A DNA stretch of 64,000 nt from NCBI GenBank assembly GCA_031763025.1, contig JASSKH010000017.1, positions 4,654,041 to 4,718,040 on the forward strand, in the 5' to 3' direction. Every line of letters begins with the position of its first letter. Position 1 is the first letter of the stretch. Under the pieces are notes generated by a model that was not told where the DNA came from, searched no databases, and was given only the letters and a program-made list of their open reading frames with translations. This document shows, piece after piece, positions 47,543 through 56,809 of the stretch. A program made the translations under genes and the position numbers. Source of the stretch: Macrocystis pyrifera (Eukaryota; Sar; Phaeophyceae; Laminariales; Laminariaceae).

Positions 47543-47812
47543 TTACATACCCAGAATAAGCCCGGACTGCTGTTTCGTGTCGCCGGATGCTGACGTATTC
47601 GCCATTTCTTTGCGAAACCATACCATTTTTTTGTAGCTTTCGTTGAAGATTTTTAATGGCCTTCTCACGATAACGTCATAATGTGTTTTTCTGTGTGTTT
47701 CTTCACGGCGGTTTCTCAAGTCCACCGCCATCCCTCCCCTTCCGTTCGTACCGCACACTAATAATCCTGGCCCCCCCTGCAGTCGGCACGAGCGGCGGTA
47801 AGGACTACGCAA
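47543..47812 (-). pseudogene. Outward-facing ORF of the palindromic element, left arm
   Basis: Opposite strand to the MANPRE frame: CGTNGRGGMAVDLRNRREE, LKIFNESYKKMVWFRKEMAN, TSASGDTKQQSGLILGM then stop. It corresponds to 50472-50894 and 63395-63715 on the plus strand and 60430-60680 on the minus strand. Unrecognised. Confidence 0.4.
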
Positions 47813-47818
47813 GACAAC

Positions 47819-48400
47819 ATGGCGAACCCACGCGAGATTACGACCCTCTTTGGAGGGTTCCTTACTGACCTCATGCGCTCAGCGTGCACCCGACGTAGGA
47901 CCGAAGCTGTGTCGGCGGGTGTGGCCAGGAACCGCGTGGTAGCGGAAGATTTCCTGCGGGATCTCCCAAGCGACCTGGTGAAGGCTGTGGCGCTCTTTGC
48001 GGCAGCCCTGATGGGGAAAGAAATTGACGATGGCTCAGCGTCGTCGTCCGGGCGTAACCACAACGCGGCGTCGCACAACACGCCATCTGCACACGCCGGG
48101 GTCCCCCTCTCCAACAGGGCCGGAGATCGATCGTTGCCCGCTACTCTGGCGCCTAATCATTTTAGTACGCCTACGTTAGGGACGCCGCCTTCGCCGCCGA
48201 TAATACCGCCGCCTCCTCCCTCGCCGCTGCCGCCGCTGCCGCCGCTGCCGCCAACGCCTACGCTTGTTACTTCGACGGCGGCTTTTGCGGCACATCACGG
48301 CCGTAACCCCGATCTACGACAGAAGAGAGGAGGTCAGCAGCCGGAGCCGATCATGACCTCCCGGGACCACGCGGCGACCACCCCTTTCACGCCTTCCTAG
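47819..48400 (+). CDS. Conserved unknown element protein, left arm
   Basis: A 193-codon frame starting MANPREITTLFGGFLTDLMR, with ARNRVVAEDFLRDLPSDLVK, VPLSNRAGDRSLPATLAPN and a Pro-rich tract, ending FTPS then TAG. A ..CCCCCCTGCAG acceptor-like site lies about 40 bases upstream of the ATG. Three more copies exist: 49893-50465 (minus), 60701-61210 (plus) and 62636-63346 (minus, broken). The N-terminus is helical and basic, the rest probably disordered. I do not recognise the family. The same frame continues after the TAG into a second open stretch. Confidence 0.55.
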   Translation: MANPREITTLFGGFLTDLMRSACTRRRTEAVSAGVARNRVVAEDFLRDLPSDLVKAVALFAAALMGKEIDDGSASSSGRNHNAASHNTPSAHAGVPLSNRAGDRSLPATLAPNHFSTPTLGTPPSPPIIPPPPPSPLPPLPPLPPTPTLVTSTAAFAAHHGRNPDLRQKRGGQQPEPIMTSRDHAATTPFTPS

Positions 48401-48682
48401 TTGAGACATGCAGCATGCGTGGCCAACACGTCAGCCTTCTCTACCGCGACGATGCCGTCACCGATGGACGTTATGTGTCCCAGCCCCTGGGACAAGCAGC
48501 CACTACACGGACGCATCGGGGCCAAGGATGTCGCTCCGAGCTGCGCTCCTAGATCGACGAACATTGCCCGAGGACATGATTTGAACGGACTCCACACGAC
48601 GGCGTCACCGATGCCGCCCATTGAGGAGACGATGAATAAAAGATGGCGGCTTCGATTCGATTGGCGGAAACGAGTGACGTAA
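48401..48682 (+). CDS. Second segment of the element ORF, left arm (truncated)
   Basis: Follows the TAG of the previous frame without a frame change: LRHAACVANTSAFSTAT, PSPWDKQPLHGRIGAKD and CAPRSTNIARGHDLNGLHTT. It is frameshifted near 48640. The continuation (MAASIRLAETSDVMALPISS, then Ala/Gly/Ser-rich) lies in the neighbouring frame to the palindrome centre at about 49150. Function unknown. Confidence 0.45.
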   Translation: MRHAACVANTSAFSTATMPSPMDVMCPSPWDKQPLHGRIGAKDVAPSCAPRSTNIARGHDLNGLHTTASPMPPIEETMNKRWRLRFDWRKRVT

Positions 48683-49136
48683 TGGCGTTGCCCATCTCAA
48701 GCGGCCTTTCCGACGGTCCGGCAGTAACCCTGGAAGCGTTCGCTACGTCTGAGAATCTCGGCACGGAGCGAACGGCACGCTTTGAGTCGGAGGCGGCAGT
48801 TTGGGTGACAGGGGCAGCGGCGGCGGCGGCGGCGACTGCGGAAGTATCGTCGGCGAGGGCGAAGAGAATCGGGACGGGCGCGGCTGCAAGCCCAGTCTGT
48901 TCCAGTACCAACCAGGGCGGTGGAGCTCTCGGGTCCGGTAGCTCTGAACTTCCTGCTACGTCGGAAGCAGCGCCGACAACAGCGGCAGACACCGAGGGGG
49001 TTGGGGACGGGGTGACTGCAAGGTTGATTCCACCCAGAGGCAACCAGGACGTCGAAGCTATAGGGTCCGGCGGCTTTGGGATGCCTATTTCGTCGAGAGC
49101 AGCGCCGGAAACGACGGCGGAGGCCGGCGGTGGACA

Positions 49137-49892
49137 TTACGAAAGCAAATCTTCGCAATGTCCACCGCCGGCCTCTGCCGTCGTTTCCGGCGCTGCTCTC
49201 GACGAAATAGGCATCCCAAAGCCGCCGGACCCTATAGCTTCGACGTCCTGGTTGCCTCTGGGTGGAATCAACCTTGCAGTCACCCCGTCCCCAACCCCCT
49301 CGGTGTCTGCCGCTGTTGTCGGCGCTGCTTCCGACGTAGCAGGAAGTTCAGAGCTACCGGACCCGAGAGCTCCACCGCCCTGATTAGCACTGGAACAGGC
49401 TGGGCTTGCAGCCGCGCCCGTCCCGATTCTCTTCGCCCTCGCCGACGATACTTCCGCAGTCGCCGCCGCCGCCGCCGCTGCTCCTGTCACCCAAACTGCC
49501 GCCTCCGACTCAAAGCGTGCCGTTCGCTTCGTGCCGAGATTCTCAGACGTAGCGAACGCTTCCAGGGCTACTGCCGGACCGTCGGAAAGGCCGCTTGAGA
49601 TGGACAACGCCATTACGTCACTCGTTTCCGCCAATCGAATCGCCGCTGCCATCTTTATCGTCCTCTCCTCAATGGGCGGCATCGGTGACGCCGTCGTGTG
49701 GAGTCCGTTCAAGGCATGTCCTCGAGCAATGTTCGCCGACCTAGGAGCGCAGCTCGGAGCGACATCCCTGGCCCCGATGCGTCCGTGTAGTGGCTGCTTG
49801 TCCCAGGGGCTGGGACACATAACGTCCATCGGTGACGGCATCGTCGCGGTAGAGAAGGCCGACGTGTTGGCCACGCATGCTGCATGTCTCAA
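49137..49892 (-). CDS. Second segment of the element ORF, right arm (intact)
   Basis: A 251-codon minus-strand frame, intact where the left arm is frameshifted: PSPWDKQPLHGRIGARD, MAAAIRLAETSDVMALSISS, then ELPATSEAAPTTAADTEGVG, ending just past the palindrome centre. It begins directly after the TAG that ends the 49893-50513 frame. Ala/Ser/Gly-rich and probably disordered. No known domain. Confidence 0.5.
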   Translation of the reverse strand: MRHAACVANTSAFSTATMPSPMDVMCPSPWDKQPLHGRIGARDVAPSCAPRSANIARGHALNGLHTTASPMPPIEERTIKMAAAIRLAETSDVMALSISSGLSDGPAVALEAFATSENLGTKRTARFESEAAVWVTGAAAAAAATAEVSSARAKRIGTGAAASPACSSANQGGGALGSGSSELPATSEAAPTTAADTEGVGDGVTARLIPPRGNQDVEAIGSGGFGMPISSRAAPETTAEAGGGHCEDLLS

Positions 49893-50513
49893 CTAGGAAG
49901 GCGTGAAAGGGGTGGTCGCCGCGTGGTCTCGGGAGGTCATGATCGGCTCCGGCTGCTGACTTCCTCTCTTCTGTCGTAGATTGGGGTTACGGCCGTGATG
50001 TGCCGCAAAAGCCGCCGTCGAAGTAACAAGCGTAGGCGTTGGCGGCAGCGGCGGCAGCGGCGGCGGCGGCGAGGGAGGAGGCGGCAGTATTATCGGCGGC
50101 GAAGGCGGCGTCCCTAACGTAGGCGTACTAAAATGATTAGGCGCCAGAGTAGCGGGCAACGGTCGATCTCCGGCCCTGTTGGAGAGGGGGACGCCGGCGT
50201 GGGTAGATGTCGTCTTGTGCGACGCCGCGTTGTGGTTGCCCCCGGGCGACGACGCCGCGCCATCATCAACTTCTCTCACCATCAGGGCTGCTGCGATGAG
50301 CGCGGCTGCCTTCACCGGGTCGCCTAGGAGATACCGTAGGAAAACTTCCGCTACCACGCGGTTCCTGGTCACGCCCGCCGACAAACTTTCGGTCTTACGT
50401 CGGGTGCACGCTGCGCGCATGAGGTCAGTAAAGAACCCTCCAAATAGGGTCCGTGGGTTCGCCATGTTGTCTTGCGCAGTGCTTACCACCGCTTGTGCCG
50501 TCTGCAGGGGCAA
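49893..50513 (-). CDS. Conserved unknown element protein, right arm
   Basis: Minus-strand relative of 47819-48400. The likely start is the internal methionine at 50465 (MANPRTLFGGFFTDLMR), with NRVVAEVFLRYLLGDPVKAA, NRAGDRPLPATLAPN and FTPS before TAG. Two codons are missing near the start compared with the other copies (PRTLFGG instead of PREIxTLFGG), so the frame is kept. This in-frame difference fits a formerly translated sequence. Confidence 0.5.
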   Translation of the reverse strand: MPLQTAQAVVSTAQDNMANPRTLFGGFFTDLMRAACTRRKTESLSAGVTRNRVVAEVFLRYLLGDPVKAAALIAAALMVREVDDGAASSPGGNHNAASHKTTSTHAGVPLSNRAGDRPLPATLAPNHFSTPTLGTPPSPPIILPPPPSPPPPLPPLPPTPTLVTSTAAFAAHHGRNPNLRQKRGSQQPEPIMTSRDHAATTPFTPS

Positions 50514-50894
50514 CCAGGATTATTAGTGTTCGGTACGAACGGAATGAGTGGTGGGGTGGCGGTGGACTTGAGAAACCGCCGTGAAGAAACAAAGAGGAAA
50601 GGATATTCTGACATTTTAGTGAGAAGGCTAATAAAAGTCTGCAAACAAAGCTACAAAACCTTGTCATGGTTTTGCAAAGAAATGGCGAACACGTCAGCAT
50701 CCGGCCAGCAGTCCGGGCTTCTTCTGGGTACATAAAGGATGCGTCCCGAAGCACAGCAACTGAAAGAGATGTATGACACGCGAGCAGGCAGTATGAACGC
50801 CGGCATCCACGCGGAGCTCTTGCAATATACAACTGCTCGCACTGTTATCACGCTCTTCCTAAAGGATTATAAGACCTCACTTGTCGCGTTTTAG
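50472..50894 (+). pseudogene. Outward-facing ORF of the palindromic element, right arm
   Basis: CGTNG-like start region, VDLRNRREETKRKGYSDILV, YKTLSWFCKEMANTSASG, then an internal TAA at 50733. After it the same frame continues with MRPEAQQLKEMYDTRAGSMN and LLQYTTARTVITLFLKDYK to TAG at about 50894. In copy 3 the TAA position is TTA, so the stop is a recent mutation. Helical, unrecognised. Confidence 0.45.
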
Positions 50895-51014
50895 GGTGCT
50901 ACGTATACCTCGTGGATGCCGAAAGGGTCAATATTCCTATCGCTGTGATAAGTGCACATTCTTTTGGCAGTAGTGATCAAAACGTTGCGATTTGTCTACA
51001 CGAAGGGGGAGACG

Positions 51015-51170
51015 TTGGGGGGGCGTACACGTTTGTTGCTTGCCTGAAGTCACCTGAACGTTGACCACGCATTCGCTTCCCGTTCGAAACGGAGAAACAC
51101 GAGGGGGAAGGGGTGTACTCATGTTATGCATGGTCGGACTCGTATGACCACAGGCAGACGAGAGGGGTTG
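51015..51170 (+). repeat. G-run-capped repeat heads (two in tandem)
   Basis: G-run, CGTACACGTTTGTTGCTTG, GAACGTTGACCACGCATTC, then a second head GTGTACTCATGTTATGCATG, GTCGGACTCGTATGACC. The same arrangement starts at 63895. Confidence 0.6.
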
Positions 51171-51569
51171 GGTTGAGCCGAGCGTAAAGGTTCCGTTGAA
51201 TTATGGACGTTGTGTACGCTCAACAATCGGAAAATAGTCGTCACTACACACCACACACACGCACGCGCGCGTGCGATGCCCCTCGAACACGTGGTCTGGT
51301 GGCCTTTTCAAATTCACCGCCACATGATCAGCCCACAATGCTTCGATGCGCTCGCCTCCATTGGCTGTTCACTCGCCTGTTACTCGCGAGTCCACCGCCT
51401 TCATCAACAGGGGTGCTGCTGCGCGCAAGGGACTGGATCAAGTATGAAGGTTCACTCTCTGCTGGAGCATGTTGCGCGCCACCCGCCCCGTAGCCGCCAC
51501 CCAGTCCACGCCGGTGACGGTCATGTACCCACGTGTGTGAGCGACCAGGTTTCCGTAACACGTGCTTAC

Positions 51570-51742
51570 CAGTGAGGGCATCTTGTCGATGCCCCAGGCG
51601 AGATCGCGCGCTGCAACCTCCCCGGCGGCCTGTCGGGCAAAAAAGACGGAAATACACCGGTTAAGAGATAGAGCGTTCCATGCTACCTTTTCTAGGGGGG
51701 CGTGTGCGACGGTACGCAGGGGTATACGGCGCGTGATTTTGT
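51570..51742 (-). CDS. Two-exon gene fragment, unrecognised
   Basis: The minus-strand exon 51742-51687 encodes KITRRIPLRTVAHAPLEK and ends at a GTAGCA donor. After a 57-base intron with a TTTTTTGCCCGACAG acceptor, exon 51629-51570 encodes AAGEVAARDLAWGIDKMPSL before GTAAGC. The junction is phase 0 on both sides and the 3' splice site is strong, which supports real coding. Family and remaining exons not recognised. The upstream border of the first exon is a guess. Confidence 0.4.
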
Positions 51743-51849
51743 CTGAGGCTCCTTCCTCGCTTACTGGCGGAGCTCGATATAATATATATATATACATCAT
51801 ACATCATACCTCATCCAACAAGAGACTTTTGATTAAAAAGAAATAAAAG

Positions 51850-52131
51850 TTTTTTATTGTAAGCTCTACACACATTCTTCTGGGCTCGAGGCTAGATATC
51901 TATCTAAAAATATACCCGTATATACGTATGGAGCCGTTTTTTAAGCGGGACATCGTTTTTTGTTTGAGGTTGCAAACAGAGGTTTTGTTTGTTTTTGTGC
52001 CCTCAAGTCAGTTTTTGCCTCGTGAAGCGAGGAAATCGAGCCCGCTCTTCTCGCAATGAGTTTGACCACAGTCAGTACGTACTCTCGGAGAGATATGTTT
52101 TTAGGGACGCACGCGCAAGCGTTTCTATAAA
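51850..52131. other. No recognisable feature
   Basis: AT-rich spacer. Confidence 0.35.
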
Positions 52132-52250
52132 AAAAAAACCGTTCGAAGTGAGATTCGAACCCGTGTCCTCGACATCGTCAAATGTGAAGTTGTTACCTAC
52201 TGAGCTATAGGGGTAGAAGACCGATCAATAGGCCCAGGGTAATCCTTATA
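52132..52250 (-). ncRNA. tRNA-derived SINE, family 2
   Basis: Reverse strand: TTACCCTGGGCCTATTGATC head, TATAGCTCAGTAGGTAACA (box A), GGACACGGGTTCGAATCTC (box B), TTCGAACGG and an A/T-run. Closest relative is 21895-21976. Confidence 0.6.
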
Positions 52251-52554
52251 AAAATATTGATATATATGCCCAACCAGCTGCGAGAGCGAGGGTTTCCTCG
52301 AATCTCATTTTTTTATTGTGTGATAAGATCGTGCGTGATACGGATTTTACATATTTACACAAGGTTCCCCTTCGGAATGTAGGTAAGGTGAAATCCCCGG
52401 GGCGTCGCAAGGCGAAAAGGGAGTCACAGGGAACACACGTATAGCTGCTCTTGGCGGAAACGTGAGCCATGGGTTAGAGTATTACTCGAAGGAAATACTA
52501 ACAGTAGTCAGCAGGAACTGGGTACTACTCTTTCTGTGGCGAATACTACACTAC

Positions 52555-53350
52555 TACTGTACATGCACGCGGTACCATGGGATGGCTGCTATACTGTTAC
52601 TATGCACAACTCCCACTACTACGCAGATGTAGTACAGGTAGAAACAGCATGCACTCTGCAAAATACTACCTGGTACACTACTACTATTAATACAACTACT
52701 AACTACACTACTAAGTACTACCGCTAGAGCATGACCAATCGCTCATACAATACAGACAACCTCATGGTAAACAGCGAGGTCACGTAGCCACGCGGTACCA
52801 TGGGTTGGAGCATGACTACTATATTGTTATACTATACACTGCCAGTAATACGAAGATGTAGTACAGGTAGAAGCAACACGAAAAAATACTACACAACTAC
52901 CTACTACCACTGCTGCTGCTACTATACTACTAACTTGCGTAGAACGGCAACGTAGCATGCAAGCGATACCATGGGTTGGGGGCACGACTACCATACTGTT
53001 GCTCTTACTGTACACCACTTCGTACCACTCCTACGTAGATATATGTATCGTAGTAAGGGTAGAAGCAGCATGCACGCTACAAACTACAGCAGTACTATAC
53101 CATACTATACTACGACTACTGATGAATTTGCAAAAGGTTTAGACTACGTATTATATACGGTGGAGGGCATCTACTGCTATTGTCCAGGAAGAAGCAGCAT
53201 TCAGACGGCAACAGCAGCAATAGCAGACACCACAGCGACTACGACTATCGCTACTATTTATAGTACATGCACCACTACTGTTATTGGACAGGCATTAATA
53301 GAAGCAGCATGCACTCGGTATACTGGAGTACTATTAACATGGATACTATA
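52555..53350 (+). repeat. About four tandem degenerate 150-200-bp units
   Basis: The unit carries GCGGTACCATGGG(A/T)TGG, GTAGTACAGGTAGAA and GCAGCATGCACTC. Copies start near 52560, 52792, 52958 and 53150 (the last is weak). Confidence 0.7.
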
Positions 53351-53840
53351 ACTACAACTATTATACATACTATACTAACTACTTCAGAATTCTATACCTG
53401 CGTGTCAAAAACAGCGTCAACAATACAGAAAGGCCAAATGACTAAAAAATCACTATTAATATTAGTAGGAAGAACCTTTTCAGTATTAATTTCATGTCGA
53501 GGTATACGTACGGTTGGGGCACGGTGAAAAAGTTATCTGCATCTATTTGTGATGACCAAATTCTAATTGTTGTCTAATAAGTACTCACGGCAACAGCACA
53601 GCTGACTCGTGGCAACAGCAGTAGAACTCTAATATCACTATGAACATCAATAGGCAGCAACAGGTCTACATATCATTGACCGCATCAAGAAAAAAAGATC
53701 TACACTTGTCATGAAATGCTTCTCTCTACGTTGAAATTACTATTAATGGTATAATATACTCACAGGTACAGCAGCAGACTCGTGGTAACGGCAGCAGTAC
53801 TACTGCCACTACTACTTCTGCCACTGATACTTCTGCCACT

Positions 53841-54121
<281 letters not shown>

Positions 54122-54799
54122 CTATGCCAGATGCGCACCGACACAGGGGGGGGTAGAGGGAGACGGGCGGCAGAATGAGCCTGGCTTTGTGGCTCTTGCC
54201 CGGTGCGATTACCTGCTGCTGAGAGCGTGCGACTAGACCACTCGCTAGGTATGATGCCTACAGTACATACACAGTAGATGCTTGGTATACCAATTTCCCC
54301 CAGGTAGACGGACCGAGGGAGCCAGTTTTGTGGTCACGTACGTGCTCGGCGTGAGGTGTGTGGTGTACGTCAAAGGCTAGATGAAACATACATGACGTTC
54401 GACAGACTTGTACTGCTGCTGCTGTATCTGCTGCTGCTGCTCCTGAGGCTGATCAAAAACCAAAACTGAACCAAGACTGGACTGGTAAAAGCGGGCAGTT
54501 AAAAAATTGTCGAGATTTTCAACGCAGAGAAAAAATCGGCGGAGAAAATTCTTCGTTGTTGAAAGTTCACACAGCTCGTCGTACCACGCGGGAATTTTAG
54601 TACAAATAGAATATCAGCCAGGCAGTCGGGCAGCGTGGGCTGTGCTCGGTGCCACAGCGGGGCAGTACAGTGAGACGGGAGGCAGTATGGGCCTGACTCT
54701 GTGGCTCTTGCCCGTTGCGATTACCTGTTGCTGAGAGCGTGCGACTGTACAACTATTAGTAGCTAGGTATGATGGTATCAAATTCTCCCAGGTAAAGCT
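54122..54799. other. No supportable gene
   Basis: 54160-54300 and 54660-54780 share a block (GTGGCTCTTGCCCG(G/T)TGCG, ATTACCTG(C/T)TGCTGAGAGC, GTGCGACT), a segmental duplication. Bases 54310-54350 also recur near 55425-55480. Confidence 0.5.
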
Positions 54800-55375
54800 G
54801 GCGTCGCCGGTGGCTTAGGTTGTCCGTGTGCCTGCTAAGATCAATTTCGTGGGTTCAAGTCTCACCGAGTGCATATTCGTAAGGACTTTTTCTTGCTTAA
54901 AAAGAGTAGGTTTACAATCTGTGAGCTCGGCTCTTTAGGGGTGTTTTTGACTTTAACAATGCGTAGCACGGTCTGCACTTCGGAATCGTCGTCCGCAATT
55001 GAGAAATTGCCTGGTTCGATGCAAACGCGGTTTATGGCCAGTTTTGGCCCGTTTTGGCTGCAGTTTGGGGTCAGGGTTAGGGTTAGGGGTTGGGTTGGGT
55101 CTTCGCCCGTACCTTGATTCCAACAGGAACCAAAGTACCTGAACGGCCTACCAACCTGAAGATCCGAGCTCACACATTGTACTAGGACCTCATAAAATTG
55201 ACTAGCGGAAAGCGCGAAAGCGTGAGCAAGCTACATTCGATGAAAATCGACGAGCAGAGGGAATGCTGAACCCTATGCACGACAAAAAATGAAGGCACGT
55301 ACCGGGGGGACCAAGGGACGACACCTGTGACCACGGCTGGACTAGAAGAAGACTGCTGAGGGTAAAACCTCCTAA
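54800..55375 (+). ncRNA. tRNA-derived SINE, family 1 (copy D, split by an insertion)
   Basis: Head GGCGTCGCCGGTGGCTTAGG ... TCGTGGGTTCAAGTCTCACC ... AGGACTTTTTCTTGC ends near 54900. The body resumes near 55200 (AAAGCGCGAAAGCGTGAGC, CGATGAAAATCGACGAGC, CACCTGTGACCACGGCTGG, GGTAAAACCTCCTA). The roughly 290 bases between are absent from the other copies, so they are an insertion or an older longer form. Confidence 0.65.
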
Positions 55376-56809
55376 GAGGTAAGGTGGAAAGTGCAAGTGA
55401 TGGTTGAAAACGAAAAAAAAGGGGTAGACGGACCGAGGGAGGCAGTTTTGTGGTCACGAACGTGCTCGGTGTTGGGTGTACACCACCCATCAAAGGGCTT
55501 GGTGCAACAGATACGACGGCCGACATATGTGTACTGCTATTGCTGCTGTATGTCTGCTGCTGCTGCTACTGCTACTTCTTCTGTTGAGATTGAAAACATA
55601 TGTATAGCAGAGTGGGCTTAAAAAAATGTCCGAGGGTGGCGGGCTATTTACTTATGAAAAAAAAAAAATGGGATCTTCCATGTCATCTACTCGGCTCGGC
55701 GAGGCGGAAATCAATCCCTTCTTTTCTAGAACCAGCTCAGCGACGTGAAGTGCCCCGAGCACCGCCACGGTGCTCGGTCGGGATCCACACATGCGTCGTA
55801 TTGTCCCCACGGCCCCCTTGCTTGACCCGCAGCCGAAAGTGCGAGAAAAAACCCTCGGCCATCGGAGAGCAGCATGCCTAAAAAAAAAATGCATCTTATA
55901 CATATGCCAGGTATATATGATTGAAAACAAAAGCTGTGAGATCGAGGATTTCGTCGGATTCTCTGTCATCATCTCCTGGGTGCGCATCTTATGCTGTACG
56001 ATGCACTTAAAATAAGCTTCACTGAACGTTTCGTCGTCTCTGTAGGTGAACTGTCTGACGTTGCACAGTAGTTCTCTTAATAACACATCCGAGGTATGTA
56101 TATATCTATACACCTCCCAGGTTTAAATAAATACGAATCTAAGACGACCATTACACCCCTTCGTTCTTCGGGGACACGTGAAACTCAATATTGTATTTAC
56201 TACAAACTATTGTATATACACAACGTTACCTGGTATAACTCTTCATCATTTTATACCTGGTATATTCTAACAACAAATTATTTAATTTTTTTTTCTACAC
56301 GAAATAGCATGTCCCACTTACGAAGTAAAGACCATGAGGCATACCATGGTATGTTTTATATGCAACAATTCCACTTACTTCATGTGGCCCTGCCGCCGTG
56401 GGGGGGGGGGGGCGAGAGGACCGCTCTTTCCCTCGCATTGTATAATAATATACACTATGTCATCAATATATATATAGTTTTTTTCTATTCGTTGCATTGT
56501 CAGTTGCTGACGATGCGGTACCGTGGTGTACTGTAGGTCTACTGCTGTAAGACAAGTGTGAGGGCCTGGCACGAGCTTCTTATTGAACTCAGCCTAAAGG
56601 TAAAAACTACATGTTTCCCATTGAAACTTGGCCCGCATGTTGTTCTTTCTTATATTTCTCTTTCTTATCTGGTCACAAAACCCAGGTCTCTTTCTTAGGG
56701 CATTTTTCTTAGTTTATATACGACCCAAAACTAAAGTAAGCCTTTTGTTCTTTTTAGGTTCTTTCTTATTCGCGGGCCGACACTGTATACAACTGCAGCT
56801 CGGAATGTC
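55376..56809. other. No supportable gene
   Basis: A minus-strand frame at 55652-56113 contains a plausible segment (RPSTVAVLGALHVAELVLE) after a T-rich acceptor-like site. It has no recognisable domain and no matching exons, so I do not call it a gene. Confidence 0.4.

Larger units (their letters stand above)
47110..51170. mobile_element. Composite palindromic element, copy 2
   Basis: Left module 47110-47505 matches 34549-34885 and 58661-59105. The palindromic core is 47519-50757, with a right module to about 51020 and then G-run-capped heads. The core arms (47519-49150 and 49156-50757) are reverse complements and meet at a loop of about ten bases near 49150. Copy 3 (58245-64000) has the same order. 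The class is unknown. Long-inverted-repeat or foldback DNA elements are the nearest known form. Confidence 0.75.

Noticed and set aside
54835-54870. Functional tRNA genes
   Set aside because: The tRNA-like sequences have box A/B motifs but non-pairing acceptor stems and are repeated with a common body, so they are SINEs.
55072-55095. Telomere-like GGGTTAGGGTTAGGGG
   Set aside because: Only about two units inside a dispersed repeat; no long array, so not a telomere.
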